Origin: Septoria linicola
Lineage: Eukaryota > Ascomycota > Dothideomycetes > Mycosphaerellales > Mycosphaerellaceae
DNA: 64,000 bases
Direction: 5' to 3'
NCBI GenBank assembly: GCA_024114885.1
Contig: CP099428.1
Span: 1,240,001 to 1,304,000 of the forward strand
The translations under genes were made by a program, and so were the position numbers. The notes under the pieces are model-generated. The model was not told the DNA's origin. It saw only the letters and a list, made by a program, of their open reading frames with translations, and searched no databases. Positions 1-11,815 of the stretch are shown piece after piece. How positions within the stretch are numbered: position 1 is the stretch's first letter; every line of letters starts with the position of its first letter.

Positions 1-3000
1 TTTCTCTTAGTCTAGGAATTTTCTATACTCTCCTATATCTTCTAGTAGAGGTAGAAGTTATATAAAGAGTTTCTTTCCTTCCTAAACCTATATTAATAGC
101 TAAGGGGGAGGAGGCTTCTACTAGCCTAGACTAGGAGCACCTAGGGTACTCCTACTAGCTTATAGAGTAGGCTAGCTAATAGTTCTTAGCCTTCTAATAG
201 GTCTTCTTTCTAGAGCTAAACTAGAGAGATTCTTAATCTTAATATTTAAGTCTAATTCTCTACCTAGCTTATCTTTAAAGAAGATTATATTAGTATACTA
301 CTTAATAGCCTTTATATCTAGCTCCTAGAACTTCTATACCTTAGCTATATTATTATAGTATCTAATAAACATAGTATCCTTTCCTCTATTTATTAGTTTA
401 TTACTCCTTACCTACTAAGGCTATACTCTTATATCTATATATACTATAGCTCTATATCTTTATACCTTAAGGTAAGAGACTATTAATTTAATCCTATTAA
501 AAGCTTTATTAGGTAAGAGCTTAAATCCCTTAATATTAGGTCTATTTAGAAGCTTATTCCTTATATATACCTATACTTTAAAGGCTTCTAGCTAAAACTT
601 AATAGGTATCTTACTCTCTTTAAGTATTACTCTAATAGAGGCCTCTAATATTTAAATAGACCTCTTAACTACTCTATTCTAGAGTAAATTATAGGCCTTA
701 GTTAGCTTAAGAGTAATTCTAAAGTCCTTCTCCTACTATTTAATTAAAGTAGTAATCTCTCTAGTATTATTAGCCCTTATAGACTTGAGGAGTACTACTA
801 ACTACCTTTCTACCTTAATCCTCTAGTTCTAAAGAGTAGTTAGTATATCTAATCTAGCTTTAAGTAGAAATGCCTATTTCTTTCTTAAGAAGTTATTAAT
901 AATCTTAAGCTACTATATAAAACCTTTTACTAATAATAGTAATAGTCTATAGATATCTACTAATATAAGAGCTAGTCTTTTAGGTCTTCTTTTAATAGAC
1001 TTACCTAGGTGTTTCTTTATCTTACCTATTATATAGATCCTATACTTATACTCTTCCTAGTTAGGGATTAGAATTCTTTCCTTTAGGTTAGTAACTTTAT
1101 AAAGGTTTAAGAGTAACCCTCTTCTAAAGTATATAAATCTTCTATACTATAGCTCTTACTATTTTAGATCCTTCTCTAATAGGGTAGTATAGATATTATT
1201 AACCTTTATAGGATTATATAGTAAGTAATATAACTTTTCCTATAGGAGAGGTAATATCTTACTAATAAATAGAATACCTCTAACTAGCTTAGTCTTTATA
1301 ACTATTTAGCCGTCTAGGAAGGTAAGAGTAAAGTTAGGCTTCTAGACTCTAAATTACTTACTAAACTAATCCTATAATATAAGATTTACTCTAAGATTAG
1401 AAATAAATAGTACCTTATTAAGTAGAACTTCTCCTCCTAAGATTCTCTTTATCTATACTAGTCTAGAGTAGGTTATATAGAAGTATCCTCCTCCTACCTT
1501 AATCTATACTTTCTTCCTTAGTAGCTTTACTAATCTAAAGAAGGATAGTTAGTTAGTTATATAGGATAAGATATAGGAATCTAAGAGCTATTCTTAGAGT
1601 AACAACTTACCTTTAGCCTTAATAGTAGAATAGGCTAACTTATCTTAGTTATTATCTTCTAATAGGGAATTATTATTACTTCTAGAACTAGAGTAGGTTC
1701 TAGAATTAGAACTAGAACTAGACTCCTAGGCTAAAAATCCTTTCTTTAGAAGCTTTCTAGACTTTTCTATCCTCTAAAGCTACTTGCCTATTCTCTAGAT
1801 AACCTTCTTTAGCTTATTATATAATAATAACTTATAGATAGCTTTCTTAATATATCTAGTATTCTTTAGTAAGAGGGATCTTCTAGCCTTTTCTCTAAGG
1901 AATAATCCTTAAGGATCTTTCTAGTTCTTAGTACTATTTCTCTACTAGAACAGTTTCTTAGTAGTAGAGAGGTTAGGATAATCTTTTAACTAGTACTTCC
2001 CTTTCTTATAGAGCTAGTATATTAGTAGGGACTTTCTTTAGTAGAGCTACTTAGAATAGAATATAGCTAAACCTATATCTATCTTATCTAGATTATCTCT
2101 TACCTCTTAGGACTTAAGTAGAAGGAGAATAGTATCTATATCTAAGGATAGTTAGGTTATAATAGTATCCTTAGCTACTTAGTATAATATAGATAGAGAC
2201 TATAGGAGATGTTTTAGCCTTTTCTCTTAGCTCTAGTAGTAAGCTTTCTAAGGATTAATCTTAGTAATCCTCTTACCTAGGCCTCTAAGGTATCTCTATA
2301 CTTCCCTAATTATCTTATTAGGTAATATCCTAAATATAATAAACTACTTAATTAGATCTATAGTATAGGACTTTAGGACTCTATTATACTTGTTCTAGAG
2401 AATCACCTATATCTTAGCTACTAGTATAGTAATATACTATGTCTTTAGCTCTATCTTATTATCTTTACTAATACTATATCTAATACTAAACCTATATACT
2501 ATATTGTCTTTTAAGAAGTATTGATTCTAAGTAATATATATCTAGAGACTAGTGTCCTACTAAACTATATATAGGTTCCCTCTAATAATTAGTTAGCTAA
2601 TTGCCTAGAACTAGTCCTTCCCTTCTAGCTTATCTATCTATAGCTTAAACTATCTCTTCTAGTTAGTTCTATCTAGGATTAGAATCCTTTAGCTCTTCTT
2701 GTCCTCTTAGTCTATTATAGAAATAGGTAAATAGAATAAATAATTAGTAAAATACTTTAGACTAGCTAAGGATTCTAGAGAAGAGTAATTTCTTATAGTA
2801 AGGAGACTAGCTCTAAGGGATAGAGATTCCTCGTATTTAGGAAATTACTAAGACTTAGATCTTTCTCTCTTAGTAGAGTTTCTATTACTAGGTAGTAGGA
2901 AAGCTAAGTAGCCTCTTCTAACTCTAGTAATACTAGGTATAATAGTAGAGAACTAGGTAGGTATTAATAAAGTAGAAACATACTATTATCTTATAGAGAT

Positions 3001-5769
3001 CTTTACTAACTTATATACTACTAGGTATAAACTAGCTTCGTTAGTAATATAGTTAGGGAAACTTCTAGGCCCTAAATGTTTTCTATAAACTATAAGGGAT
3101 ATAAGTAACCTATACTAATATAGGTTGCTCCTATTTAGTATATAAACCTAGGCTTATAACCTATTAAAAGTAGAGAGCGTATTATATACTATATAATATT
3201 AAGGAGGGTATAGCGTAGTAAAGAAGAATAGGGGATTAATCTTAAACTAACTTATATATATAGTATAGTAGTAATATACTAGGAACTAAATATAAAGTTA
3301 ATTAAGTTAGTTATCTAAGAAGAGAAGAAAGAGAAGCAAGATATACCTCTTACTAAGCCTTAGGTAGATACCTTAGGCATCTAGAACTATACTTAAATAT
3401 CTATATCTAGACTAACTATCTAGGATATATTCTTAATAATAGTACTAGTATATTTAAAGGCTACGCTTTCTATAGTGCCTACTATATAAGGAACCCTAAT
3501 CTACTAACTAAGTAGTTTATCTACGAGACTATAGCTATACTAATAGTATCTACGAGTCGCTCTACGAGTATCGTTCCTACAGCTCCTATAGCTTCTACCT
3601 ATTAGTCGTTTAGTTTAATTCTATAGTATACTAACGCCGTACGTAATATTACGAACTAGAGATATAGACTAAGGCCTACTCCTAATACTAGATCGATACC
3701 TCTATTATAACGACTATTATCTATACCTCTACCGCGGCTAGAAGCTATTAAATAACGTACTCTAACGCTAGTTATTACTTTTAACTATATCTATAAAGTA
3801 TAGACGTAATACGTTATATTCTAACAAACTAGGACGAAGAATATATAGAAGTATAGTAAGCTATAATACTACTAGAGTATTAGTAACGTCTTTATAAATA
3901 CTATATTCGATATATAGTATAGCGATCGGTTAGATAACTTCGTCTTCTATCGTTTTAGTACGAATAATCTACCTTATTATCTAATCTAGAAACTAGACGA
4001 TTATAAAGAATATATGTTCTTTATATAGTTTAATAAATTATAGGTTCTATAGAGGATCTCTAATACTACTATTAAGAGGCCTAAGGAACAAGGTATTAGA
4101 ATAGTTATAGAGGTATTTAAGTAGCTAAAAGCGAAGGTAGTAGATACTTAAATATACCTTATTAAGCTTCTTATCTATAAAGAGACGCTAATACTATAAC
4201 TAAAGCCGCTAAAGTAGGTAAAGAATAAGTAAAAGAATCGAGAGAGTACTATAGCGAGTAAAGTAGTAAGTACTTTATCGGCTATCTTTAAGAGTATTAA
4301 ATAGGATAATAAGCCTACTATTAAGTAAGAAAAGCCTACGTAGTAGGTATACGTATCTAACTATTATACTATACCCGAAATAATAGATTTATCGTACGAC
4401 GAGTCCTTTACGAGTATAGCTAAATATAGAGAGTCTAATTTATAGCGGACCTTGTAGGCTCTTAAGTAGATTAAATAATAGGATACTATTTATATATCTA
4501 CTAAGCTTACTAAGCCTACCGAGCCTATATAATAGTAATAATATAATAAATAGACTACTATAGAGCTAGCGTAACTAACGCTATCTAAATAGCTAGTCTA
4601 ATAAGTAGTAAAGCTATTACCGAAGCGATAGAAGAAGCTATAGGTAGAGTATACTAGTAGGGTAACGAGGAGTAGCGGTAAATAGTACTCGCTATAGACT
4701 CGTAGAGCAAATACTAGTTAAATTATAGCCTAAGGAAGATAGGATTAGAGGAATTAGTATACTAGGATAGGACAAGAGTAGATATTAGTTTTTATACTCG
4801 TAGTAACTCGTAGTTCGATTACTTATAAACTCGCTATATTAACTAGACTATAATAGGCTTAGGAATGTCCTCCTTTAGCTATATAGCCTTCTATAGACTC
4901 TATACGTCGCGAGCCTTACTATTAGCCTCTACCTTAAGCTAGTTAATCTAGCTATTTATCGTTCCTATAGCACCGTCTATCCTATTAAGCCTATCCTCTA
5001 ATACCTTTATATAGATACGAAGCTCCTCTAACTCGCTAGACTCGCTACTAGACTCGCTATCCTTATTATTACTAACTACTTTACCGGCCTAATAACTAGA
5101 CTTAGCTATATATATATAGTACGTATAAGATAGCCCTCCTACCGCTATCTTATACTCCTCTTTAAGACTTAGACGCTTATACTATAAGTATAGTATAATA
5201 GTAGTAACGCTCTTAGCTATCTCTATAATATAGCTAGCCTTATTAAACTTACGTAGACTATTCTTTATAACCTTTCTTTTTATACTATCTCTACCTTCTA
5301 CTTTATTTAGCTACTTCTACTATATCGCTAGCGCGTAAAACTAATAGTTAGAGGCGTCTAGTATAATAGAGTAGCGTAAGCGGTTAGAGAAGTTCGAGGA
5401 ATTCTATAGCCTATTTTATACTACGAGTTAGTAGCGAGTATATAGAGAGTACGAAAATTGCCTACCTAGCGTTCTCGTTTTTATTAATATCTATCTCCTT
5501 AATTAGTACGTAACTTGCTTATATAGTTACGGCCTACGTAGAGCCTATACTAGTAGTATTAAGTATACTATTAAGTATTAGCTAAGCTAAAAGCGTCGTA
5601 GAATACGCGTAACAACTTACTTAAGGCGATTAATATTGCGAGTACTATGTAAGGCCTCGTTGTCGCCTATAATTATAGTAGTACTAGTATACGTTAGTTA
5701 TAGTAATAGCGGTAGTAAGCTAGATATTAGTATTAAGTAAGTCCTATTGTTATTAGCGCGACAATAGGA
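1..5769. repeat. RIP-degraded repeat block, probably transposon remains
   Basis: The whole stretch is dominated by TA-containing words (cta, tag, tat) and CpA and TpG dinucleotides are almost absent on both strands, which is the product expected from RIP (C-to-T at CpA). No open frame of useful length survives. Two compartments are visible. Up to about 3.3 kb CpG is also nearly missing; from about 3.4 kb onward CpG is common while CpA/TpG stay rare. This suggests two different elements, or two mutational histories. I cannot recognise any transposon protein motif, so the element class is open; a retroelement is likely only by prior expectation. The block ends abruptly near 5769, where normal dinucleotide usage returns. 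Confidence 0.85.
5742..5769. repeat. 9-bp inverted repeat at the RIP boundary
   Basis: TCCTATTGT at 5742-5750 is the exact reverse complement of ACAATAGGA at 5761-5769, separated by 10 bases. It lies where TA-rich RIP sequence changes to ordinary sequence, so it may mark an element end or an insertion scar. No partner copy was seen elsewhere in the window. Confidence 0.4.
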
Positions 5770-6424
5770 ATGACATGGACGCATGCGGACTATAAGGACA
5801 ATAGTGAGGTTTAACAATGAGAAGTCGTTATGTCTCGGTGGGACGTATGGAGCTCGGTCCGGGGCACGTGTTCTTGGTTCACAATCATTCCCGGTCAGAG
5901 ATTTGTGTGTTCTCTTCACCTGTCTACACAACAGAGACGGAGCGTTGTCAACGGGATGCTTGCTGTGGAAAATATAATGAGTATCAACGGCACGGAGATT
6001 CCACGATAAGCATACGCGTCGTTCACTGCCGTGCTGTTGAGCACGGGGCTGAATATGCATAAGCAGAGCGTACCATGGTATGCAACCGGTTGTCATCACG
6101 CCTATTTTCGATCAACAAGCAACACTTCCTCATACCGCAAGTAGCGTTGCGCGTGGAAGCAAATACTGCTGTGCCTTCATTGTCACTGGACCAGTGCGAC
6201 GGATACCAGAGAAACACGCAATCCGCCAACCAAGATGCCCCCAGATGAGATACTCACTGACAATATTTGCAACCAATGCCACACAAAGCTCAGGGAGTAT
6301 GCACCCCTGATGTATGGGTATATCTATCAGTAAGTGCGATCAGCCAGTTGTTTTCTCCTTCACACCACTAGCACCAGCTGCCTACCCACACTCTTTTGTA
6401 CCACATTCGTTTCATATAGCCACC
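5770..6424. other. Intergenic, upstream of the hydrophobin gene
   Basis: Base composition is normal again after the RIP block. Only short overlapping open frames on both strands are present and none resembles a protein I know. The last 80 bases are rich in short C/T-A runs and presumably contain the hydrophobin promoter and leader. No convincing TATA box was seen. Confidence 0.5.
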
Positions 6425-7387
6425 ATGTACTTCAGCGTTGCTCTCATTACCGCTCTGGCGTCCGGAGGTCTTGCTCTTCCCGGCGGCTACGGTGACAATA
6501 AGGCCACATCAACCTCTTGCACAGAGGAGCAGGTCAAGCAGACCTACCCTCCTTCAAGAGATACCTACGTCTTTCCTCCACCAAAGAACACCTACCCGGC
6601 CGGAAAGCCATCTCATGCAGCGTATTCTCCTCCCAGCAAGGATACCTACCCAGCTGTTTATCCAGATCACGAAGATGATTACCCAGAGTCGAAGCCTGTT
6701 TACAACCCAGGCGAGCCACGCCCAACGTACCCGTTGAGCTCCACTACCTCTGTCGTGAGTACGCTCATATTTTCCTATATGTCACGATTACTGATGACAG
6801 CAGTACGCTCCAAGCAAGCCAACTTCTGGCCCAGTCTACCCTGGCGACGATAAGCCAATCGATGACCCAACCTATCCTAGTGATGATGAGCCAGAATACG
6901 ATGGAGGTGAAGACGATGGTGGCATGGGCTACTACGACCCAGAATCACCAAGTGATGATATCCCAGATGATGGTGGCGATATGCCAGATGATGGAGGCGA
7001 CATTCCGGATGATGGAGGTGATGACGGCGGCGACGATGGCGGCGACGACGGTGGTGACCCAATCGATGACCCAACTCCAGCCGACCCGGTCCCAGACGAG
7101 GGGACCGATCAAGCCACCCAATGCGGAACCGGTAACGCCGTTTCCTGCTGTAACAGTGCAAACAATGGCGGCCTTCTTAGCAATGTCCTTGGTGGCTCAT
7201 GCTCCCTCCAGATTCCCGTGCTTGCCGCTGCACTCGGAAACGGATGCAATGCCGGCAACACTTTCTGCTGCCCTACCAACCAGAACGTAAGTCAATGGTT
7301 CGATACCTTCAGCTGTACAATCTCTGACCTTGTGGTTTGTAGGGCTCCATCAACATCGCTCTTCCTTGCATTCCCATCAACCTCTAA
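6425..7387 (+). CDS. Hydrophobin with long repeat-rich N-terminal extension
   Basis: Small secreted amphipathic protein expected to coat the cell wall or spores. Three exons are read: 6425-6754, 6801-7286 and 7343-7387, with introns GTGAGT...CAG (acceptor 6800 or 6803, both in frame) and GTAAGT...TAG, giving about 286 residues. Residues 1-17 form a signal peptide. Residues 218-286 hold the eight-cysteine hydrophobin pattern C-x7-CC-x16-C-x14-C-x6-CC-x13-C, at 218, 226/227, 244, 259, 266/267 and 281, ending five residues later. Typical hydrophobins have about 80-150 residues; this one carries some 200 extra, first proline/tyrosine repeats such as KDTYP and KNTYP, then a strongly acidic DGG/DDGGD run. 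The last exon contributes the eighth cysteine, so ignoring the second intron destroys the motif. Spacing is closer to class I than class II. Confidence 0.9.
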
Positions 7388-8879
7388 GCAGTCTCACCAC
7401 ACGAGATGACCAAGTCTGAGGCATGACGCTCTTCTCACTTAGATGACAGGCATGGCATGACAATGAGTGATGTCACCCGCGATGCTCCGGATAATGTAGT
7501 GATGAGAGCCCTCCAGGCAGCGGACTGTGTATATATCGGCGGCATATTCTTTCTGCGGACTGCGCAATAGAGCAAGACTCGCTTGCACTAACACTTGTCT
7601 TTGCTCCAGCTTCCAGCTTGCATAAGCATGCTCTTCAAGGGTCTCGGACTCGCTCATTCGATAGATGAGTTGATCTCCCTCGAACCTCCAAGCTCTTGCG
7701 CCTCCGGCCATATCAATGCACTGCCACGCTAAATGTAGCGAAATATCATGGCTTTGCCGATTAAGGATCAGGCATCATTGACTTCCAGATGGCCAGCGAT
7801 GTTGACTTTTCACAGAACATTTGCCAGCGTATGGAAGCAAAGCGTGCGAGCTGTTCGCCATCAGTAAGATACGTTCGAAGTCAAGCAAGCTTTTCAAGGA
7901 TTCTGCTCTTTAGCTCGCCGCTATTGTGTACGCCTCATATAGCGCGTGTTGAGACAGTAAGTTGTATAGTAGTCAGCATGCGCTAGATCGCTTTTGTACA
8001 ATACAGCAATTGTATGATCAGCCGCCTTCACCAGCCCGCTTTGTCAAGGCCAAATACTGCCGGGCAAAACAAATTCGCGGTGTAATCTGTGAGGGCAACA
8101 GCATACTAAATTTCCCAGGCTATCCGAGGACCAGGACTCTTTGGCCCAGAGGCCTTGCGAACACAGTTTCAACCTGGGTTGTATCAAGCCTGACGCTCTT
8201 GCGCACATTTTTGTTTATAGCACGGTGAACCATATTGGACGTGTAGACGAGATCGCACTGGAAGATCCCGCAGCCGCCCAGCCGTCATTGATCGACACAC
8301 AAAGTTGACTCGCGTTATCCATATCAGGAAATTCCAAAGGCCTATCGGAATTCTGCAGCAGGGCGCTGACGTCGAACAATGAAGCTTTACTATTTCAGCA
8401 AGTCCACATCGAAGACTGCTGCATTCACGTTGCGACATGGGTGTGAGCCAAAATTCAGATCAACGTTGTGAACAGACAGCTTGGGCCACGATCGTCCTTT
8501 TCGGACCCAGCTTTGAACAATGCGTTCACTTCTCAAAGCCGCTTGTTCGAAGCCCAACACAATTTGAACGACTCCTTTCCTGCTAGCTGCGATGCCAGTA
8601 CAGTGCATCTGAGTCCTGCTGCCAGGTTGACTCGAGCTAGCAACTAAACGGTGAGCACAGGCATTGACAATGACGGCAGGAAACGCTCGAAATGTGCATC
8701 ACACCGGCTGAGCTGATGAATAGTGTCGATGGTGTGCAATCAGAGCTCCATGTAGAGAGCGACATATAGAGAGTCTCTCGCATCTATCTGCCTTCTCTCC
8801 TCACACCAACAGATAATCTTCTTACAGCTCATTCTCTCTGACAGAAACTCTCTTTCGACAACACCGACATACAGCAAAC
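7388..8879. other. Intergenic, nothing recognised
   Basis: About 1.5 kb between the hydrophobin and the next secreted-protein gene. Short open frames on both strands have no recognisable motifs. A C/T-rich tract at about 8780-8815, 65-100 bp before the next start, is a plausible promoter or leader element. Confidence 0.4.
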
Positions 8880-9635
8880 ATGCGTTTCTCACTCTTCACC
8901 CTCCCGGCATTGGCAGTTCTTTCCGCCGCCGCACCCACTGCTAGCAGCAATGAAATCTCAAAGCGTGGCTCAGGAAGCCCACTCGCAGACATGATCACTG
9001 GTCTCACCACACAAGTCAAGGGCTTCACGACACACATCAGTACGTTCCTTGCACTTTCAGTCTCTTTCAATGTTGGCCAAAGTCATTGACACTAACCATC
9101 CTCCCAGACCAGATCACAAGCGCACTACCAATTGATGCCAGCGATGCCGACAAGAAGATCGCCGCCACCTCCGTGATCGAAGACATCGAGGGTATCACAT
9201 CCGCCTTCCAGGTTGTCAACACTCAACTTGAGTCTGCACAGAAGCCATCCATCCAGGCTCGCCAGGATCTGAGCGACTTGCCAGAGGATGTGCTCGGCCA
9301 GCTCAACGGCCAGCCTATCGTCTTTGCCAGACTTCTCCTCACTCTGCTCCAGGAGCTGAACCCAGCTCTGCAGTCTGTGCTTGTCACTCTGTCTCTTGGT
9401 ACGTCTTACCTCAGATTCACATGAAACTTGTGATCTTCATGATGGAAGCAACACTTGCTAACGATTCTTCTCAGGCGAGGTTTATGTTGCTCTCCAGCCT
9501 TTACTCCGCGTGCAGCTTCCAGGTCTGCTCACCAATGTTGGCAACTTGGTCAATGGCCTACTAGCTGCTCTGAGCCCTCTCCTTGCTGGCCTCGGAGGTA
9601 TTTTGGGACCACTTCTTCTCAGCCTGGGACTGTGA
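8880..9635 (+). CDS. Small secreted protein with hydrophobic C-terminus
   Basis: Three exons are read: 8880-9039, 9108-9398 and 9475-9635, with GTACGT donors and CAG acceptors, giving 203 residues. Residues 1-18 are a signal peptide ending in AAA, followed by a possible Kex2 site (KR at 28-29). The middle, about 35-105, is polar and helix-prone, vaguely like the fungal hydrophobic-surface-binding (HsbA/galactomannoprotein) layout, but I do not claim membership. The last 50 residues are almost entirely Leu, Gly, Ala, Val and Pro. The C-terminus could be a surface-active or membrane-associating segment. No cysteines are present in the mature protein. Function unknown; the neighbouring hydrophobin suggests a cell-surface role. 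Confidence 0.8.
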
Positions 9636-10203
9636 GCGTTGTTCCTACCCAACGAGCCGTGTACAGGTCTCTCCAGCCTCCAATAGATAAGATAGCAGAG
9701 CCTTAGAGATACATTGAAATTCGTGTTATTAGAGTCAGCAAGCTCCTGTAGTACCATTCTTCAACTCTTTCGAGAATATTTTGATTATCGCTGTGCGCAC
9801 TTCGCCTTATCATCGGCAAGGAACCCAGTCGCTCTTCGACCAGCAAGTGACTGGCGCTTATCATCATCAGTCTACCTCAATCATCAGTGTCGGGCATGCC
9901 GAGATGGAGTTGAGCATATGCTGTGAATGTCCAATGCTGCAAGGCTAGTACAACATCAAGAGTCCGGTATCGACGGCCACAACTTATCGAAATCGCTGCA
10001 CGATAGGTCTTCTCTAGACATATGTATTGAATTTCTGTAGAGCAAATCCCGATTCATATCGAATGACAAGAAAGGTATCACTAGAGCAAGCTTTATGTAC
10101 ATGTTTCTTATTCTGTTTCGCTTTAAAACTCTCCTGTCGATATCATTGTAATTGGTCGGTCACCTTTCTTTCGCCTCTCTTCATATTAGTGTGCTCCGGT
10201 GCT
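9636..10203. other. Convergent intergenic region
   Basis: Space between two convergent genes, so it should hold both 3' untranslated regions. No gene, RNA or repeat was recognised. Confidence 0.4.
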
Positions 10204-11235
10204 CTACAACATGGCAGAAAGGCCAGCGATCGCCATCAAGGCACCTGCGCCCTCGGTACGGCGAGCTGCAGCTCCATCATAGATGACCGGACGAGTTGTG
10301 GATGGTCTTGGTACACCAGTGCCGGTGGGCTGGTATTGTGGAGTGGTGACAGGTCCTGTCGGGTATGGTGGCTGTTGAACAGACTTCGAGGTGGGAATCG
10401 GGAGGAGGGTATCGATGGTCCTGACTTCGGTAGTTGGCTTCGGTGCTGGTGGAAGCAGTGTGTCGATTGTGCGAATCTCGGTCGTTGGCTTAGGTGCTGG
10501 TGGAAGTAGAGTGTCGATTGTGTGGACTTTAGTGGTCGGCTTAAGTGCTGGTGGAAGCAGTGTGTCGATCGTGCGGACCTCGGTAGTTGGCTTTGGGGGA
10601 GGCAGCAGAGTATCAATCGTGCGGACCTCAGTCGTTGGCTTTGGCGGGTAAGACTTGACAATTGTGCACCCGTGTCGGCATGCAGTGACAGTTAGAGTTG
10701 TACCAGTGGTGACGACGTAGGTTTTGGTGTTGAATGTCAAGGTGGTAGGCTGAGGGCAGTAGGTTTCCAATCTTTCAGTGGTGATGTACTTTGTCGTTGG
10801 CACAGGGAGGAGCGTGTCAATGGTGCGCTCGCTCTCGGTCGGGTACGGCGTTGGAACTGGCAGCAGAGTGTCGATTGTGCGCTCGCTTTCCGTTGGATAT
10901 GGGGGTGGGACCGGAAGCAAAGTATCGATGGTTCGCTCACTCTCTGTCGGATATGGTTTTGGGACTGGCAACAGAGTGTCGATGGTGCGTTCGCTCTGTG
11001 TTGGGTACGGAGGCGGTACTGGCAGCAGCGTACCGATAGTGCGTTCAGTCTCAGTAGGATATCGAGGTGGGACTGGGAGTAGCGTATCGATGATACGCTC
11101 GATTGGATATGGCGAAGGCACTGGAAGAAGAGTGTCGATGGTACGGACATCTTCTGTTGGGTATGGAGCTGGAGCGGGAACATATGCCCCAGCAACAGTG
11201 GCAATCAAGCCAGATAAGAGTATGATGGAGGCCAT
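10204..11235 (-). CDS. Secreted tandem-repeat protein, probable GPI-anchored wall protein
   Basis: Single-exon frame of 343 residues. Residues 1-17 are a signal peptide. Two repeat blocks follow. Block A has seven imperfect 16-18-residue copies of the type PYPTESERTIDTLLPVP. Block B has five copies of the type KPTTEVRTIDTLLPPA. All twelve share the core RTIDTLLP or a near match. A 50-residue spacer between the blocks contains a TCRHGC-like segment (TVTACRHGCTIV) reminiscent of fungal wall proteins. The C-terminus has small residues (DGAAA) then a hydrophobic tail (ALMAIAGLSAML), as in a GPI-attachment signal. Proline, threonine and serine are abundant, so O-glycosylation is likely. There are no KR/RR cleavage pairs between repeats, so this does not look like a Kex2-processed repeat precursor. 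I do not recognise a family. Confidence 0.8.
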   Translation of the reverse strand: MASIILLSGLIATVAGAYVPAPAPYPTEDVRTIDTLLPVPSPYPIERIIDTLLPVPPRYPTETERTIGTLLPVPPPYPTQSERTIDTLLPVPKPYPTESERTIDTLLPVPPPYPTESERTIDTLLPVPTPYPTESERTIDTLLPVPTTKYITTERLETYCPQPTTLTFNTKTYVVTTGTTLTVTACRHGCTIVKSYPPKPTTEVRTIDTLLPPPKPTTEVRTIDTLLPPALKPTTKVHTIDTLLPPAPKPTTEIRTIDTLLPPAPKPTTEVRTIDTLLPIPTSKSVQQPPYPTGPVTTPQYQPTGTGVPRPSTTRPVIYDGAAARRTEGAGALMAIAGLSAML

Positions 11236-11815
11236 GTTGTTTTGTGTTTCTAGTTGGAGTGAGTGAAAGGCGAACAGAAGCGTTCGTGTTCAATGATTGT
11301 GATGGGATGTATTGTGCTGCTCTGCCGCCAGGACACACAGACAAGTCACATCTTTATACAATTGAAGATGCACTCCTTCACAGGGCATCTTGCAAGAGAC
11401 TCTCGTCAAGAATCTACGACGATGGGGCGGGACTCATCTGAGCGACTTGAAATAGCTCGTGTCTGATCTTGTCAAAGTATTGGCATGCCACGGCATCTTC
11501 CTGTTCAGAAATTTCTATCAAGGCCGAGGAAAGGTCTGCGCAACCAGTATCGTATCCTATCATCGACAACGCCCAATCTGCTTGCGGGAATGAGTGTGTC
11601 CCTGATCAGTGCTTCGGGTCGTTTTGGTATTCTTGTGTTGTTGGATAGTTGTGCTGTCATGCTGTCAGCTGCGCAAGATCTGGCGGTCGGTTTCGGGACC
11701 ATCAAGGTGCTCGATGCTTTGCATTATTGACCGAGTTTACGAGGTCTATCTTACTCTACGAAAAAAAACAGGGTCCAAAAATGCTGAGAGTGCGCTAAAA
11801 AAAAAGAACGGGCAC
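11236..11815. other. Promoter region of the repeat-protein gene
   Basis: Contains the TATAAAG element on the minus strand. The remaining sequence to the RIP scar has only short unrecognised frames. The poly-A runs near 11760 and 11800 adjoin the scar. Confidence 0.4.
11352..11358 (-). promoter_or_regulatory. TATA box of the repeat-protein gene
   Basis: On the minus strand this reads TATAAAG, about 117 bases upstream of the start codon at 11235. Position and sequence fit a TATA element; there is no experimental support. Confidence 0.45.

Noticed and set aside
1..5769. Naming the first block as a Copia or Gypsy element
   Set aside because: RIP has erased protein motifs; no LTR pair or domain could be verified by eye.
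5698..6310. Overlapping short frames after the RIP block
   Set aside because: Present on both strands, no motif, no splice continuity and no codon-like pattern.
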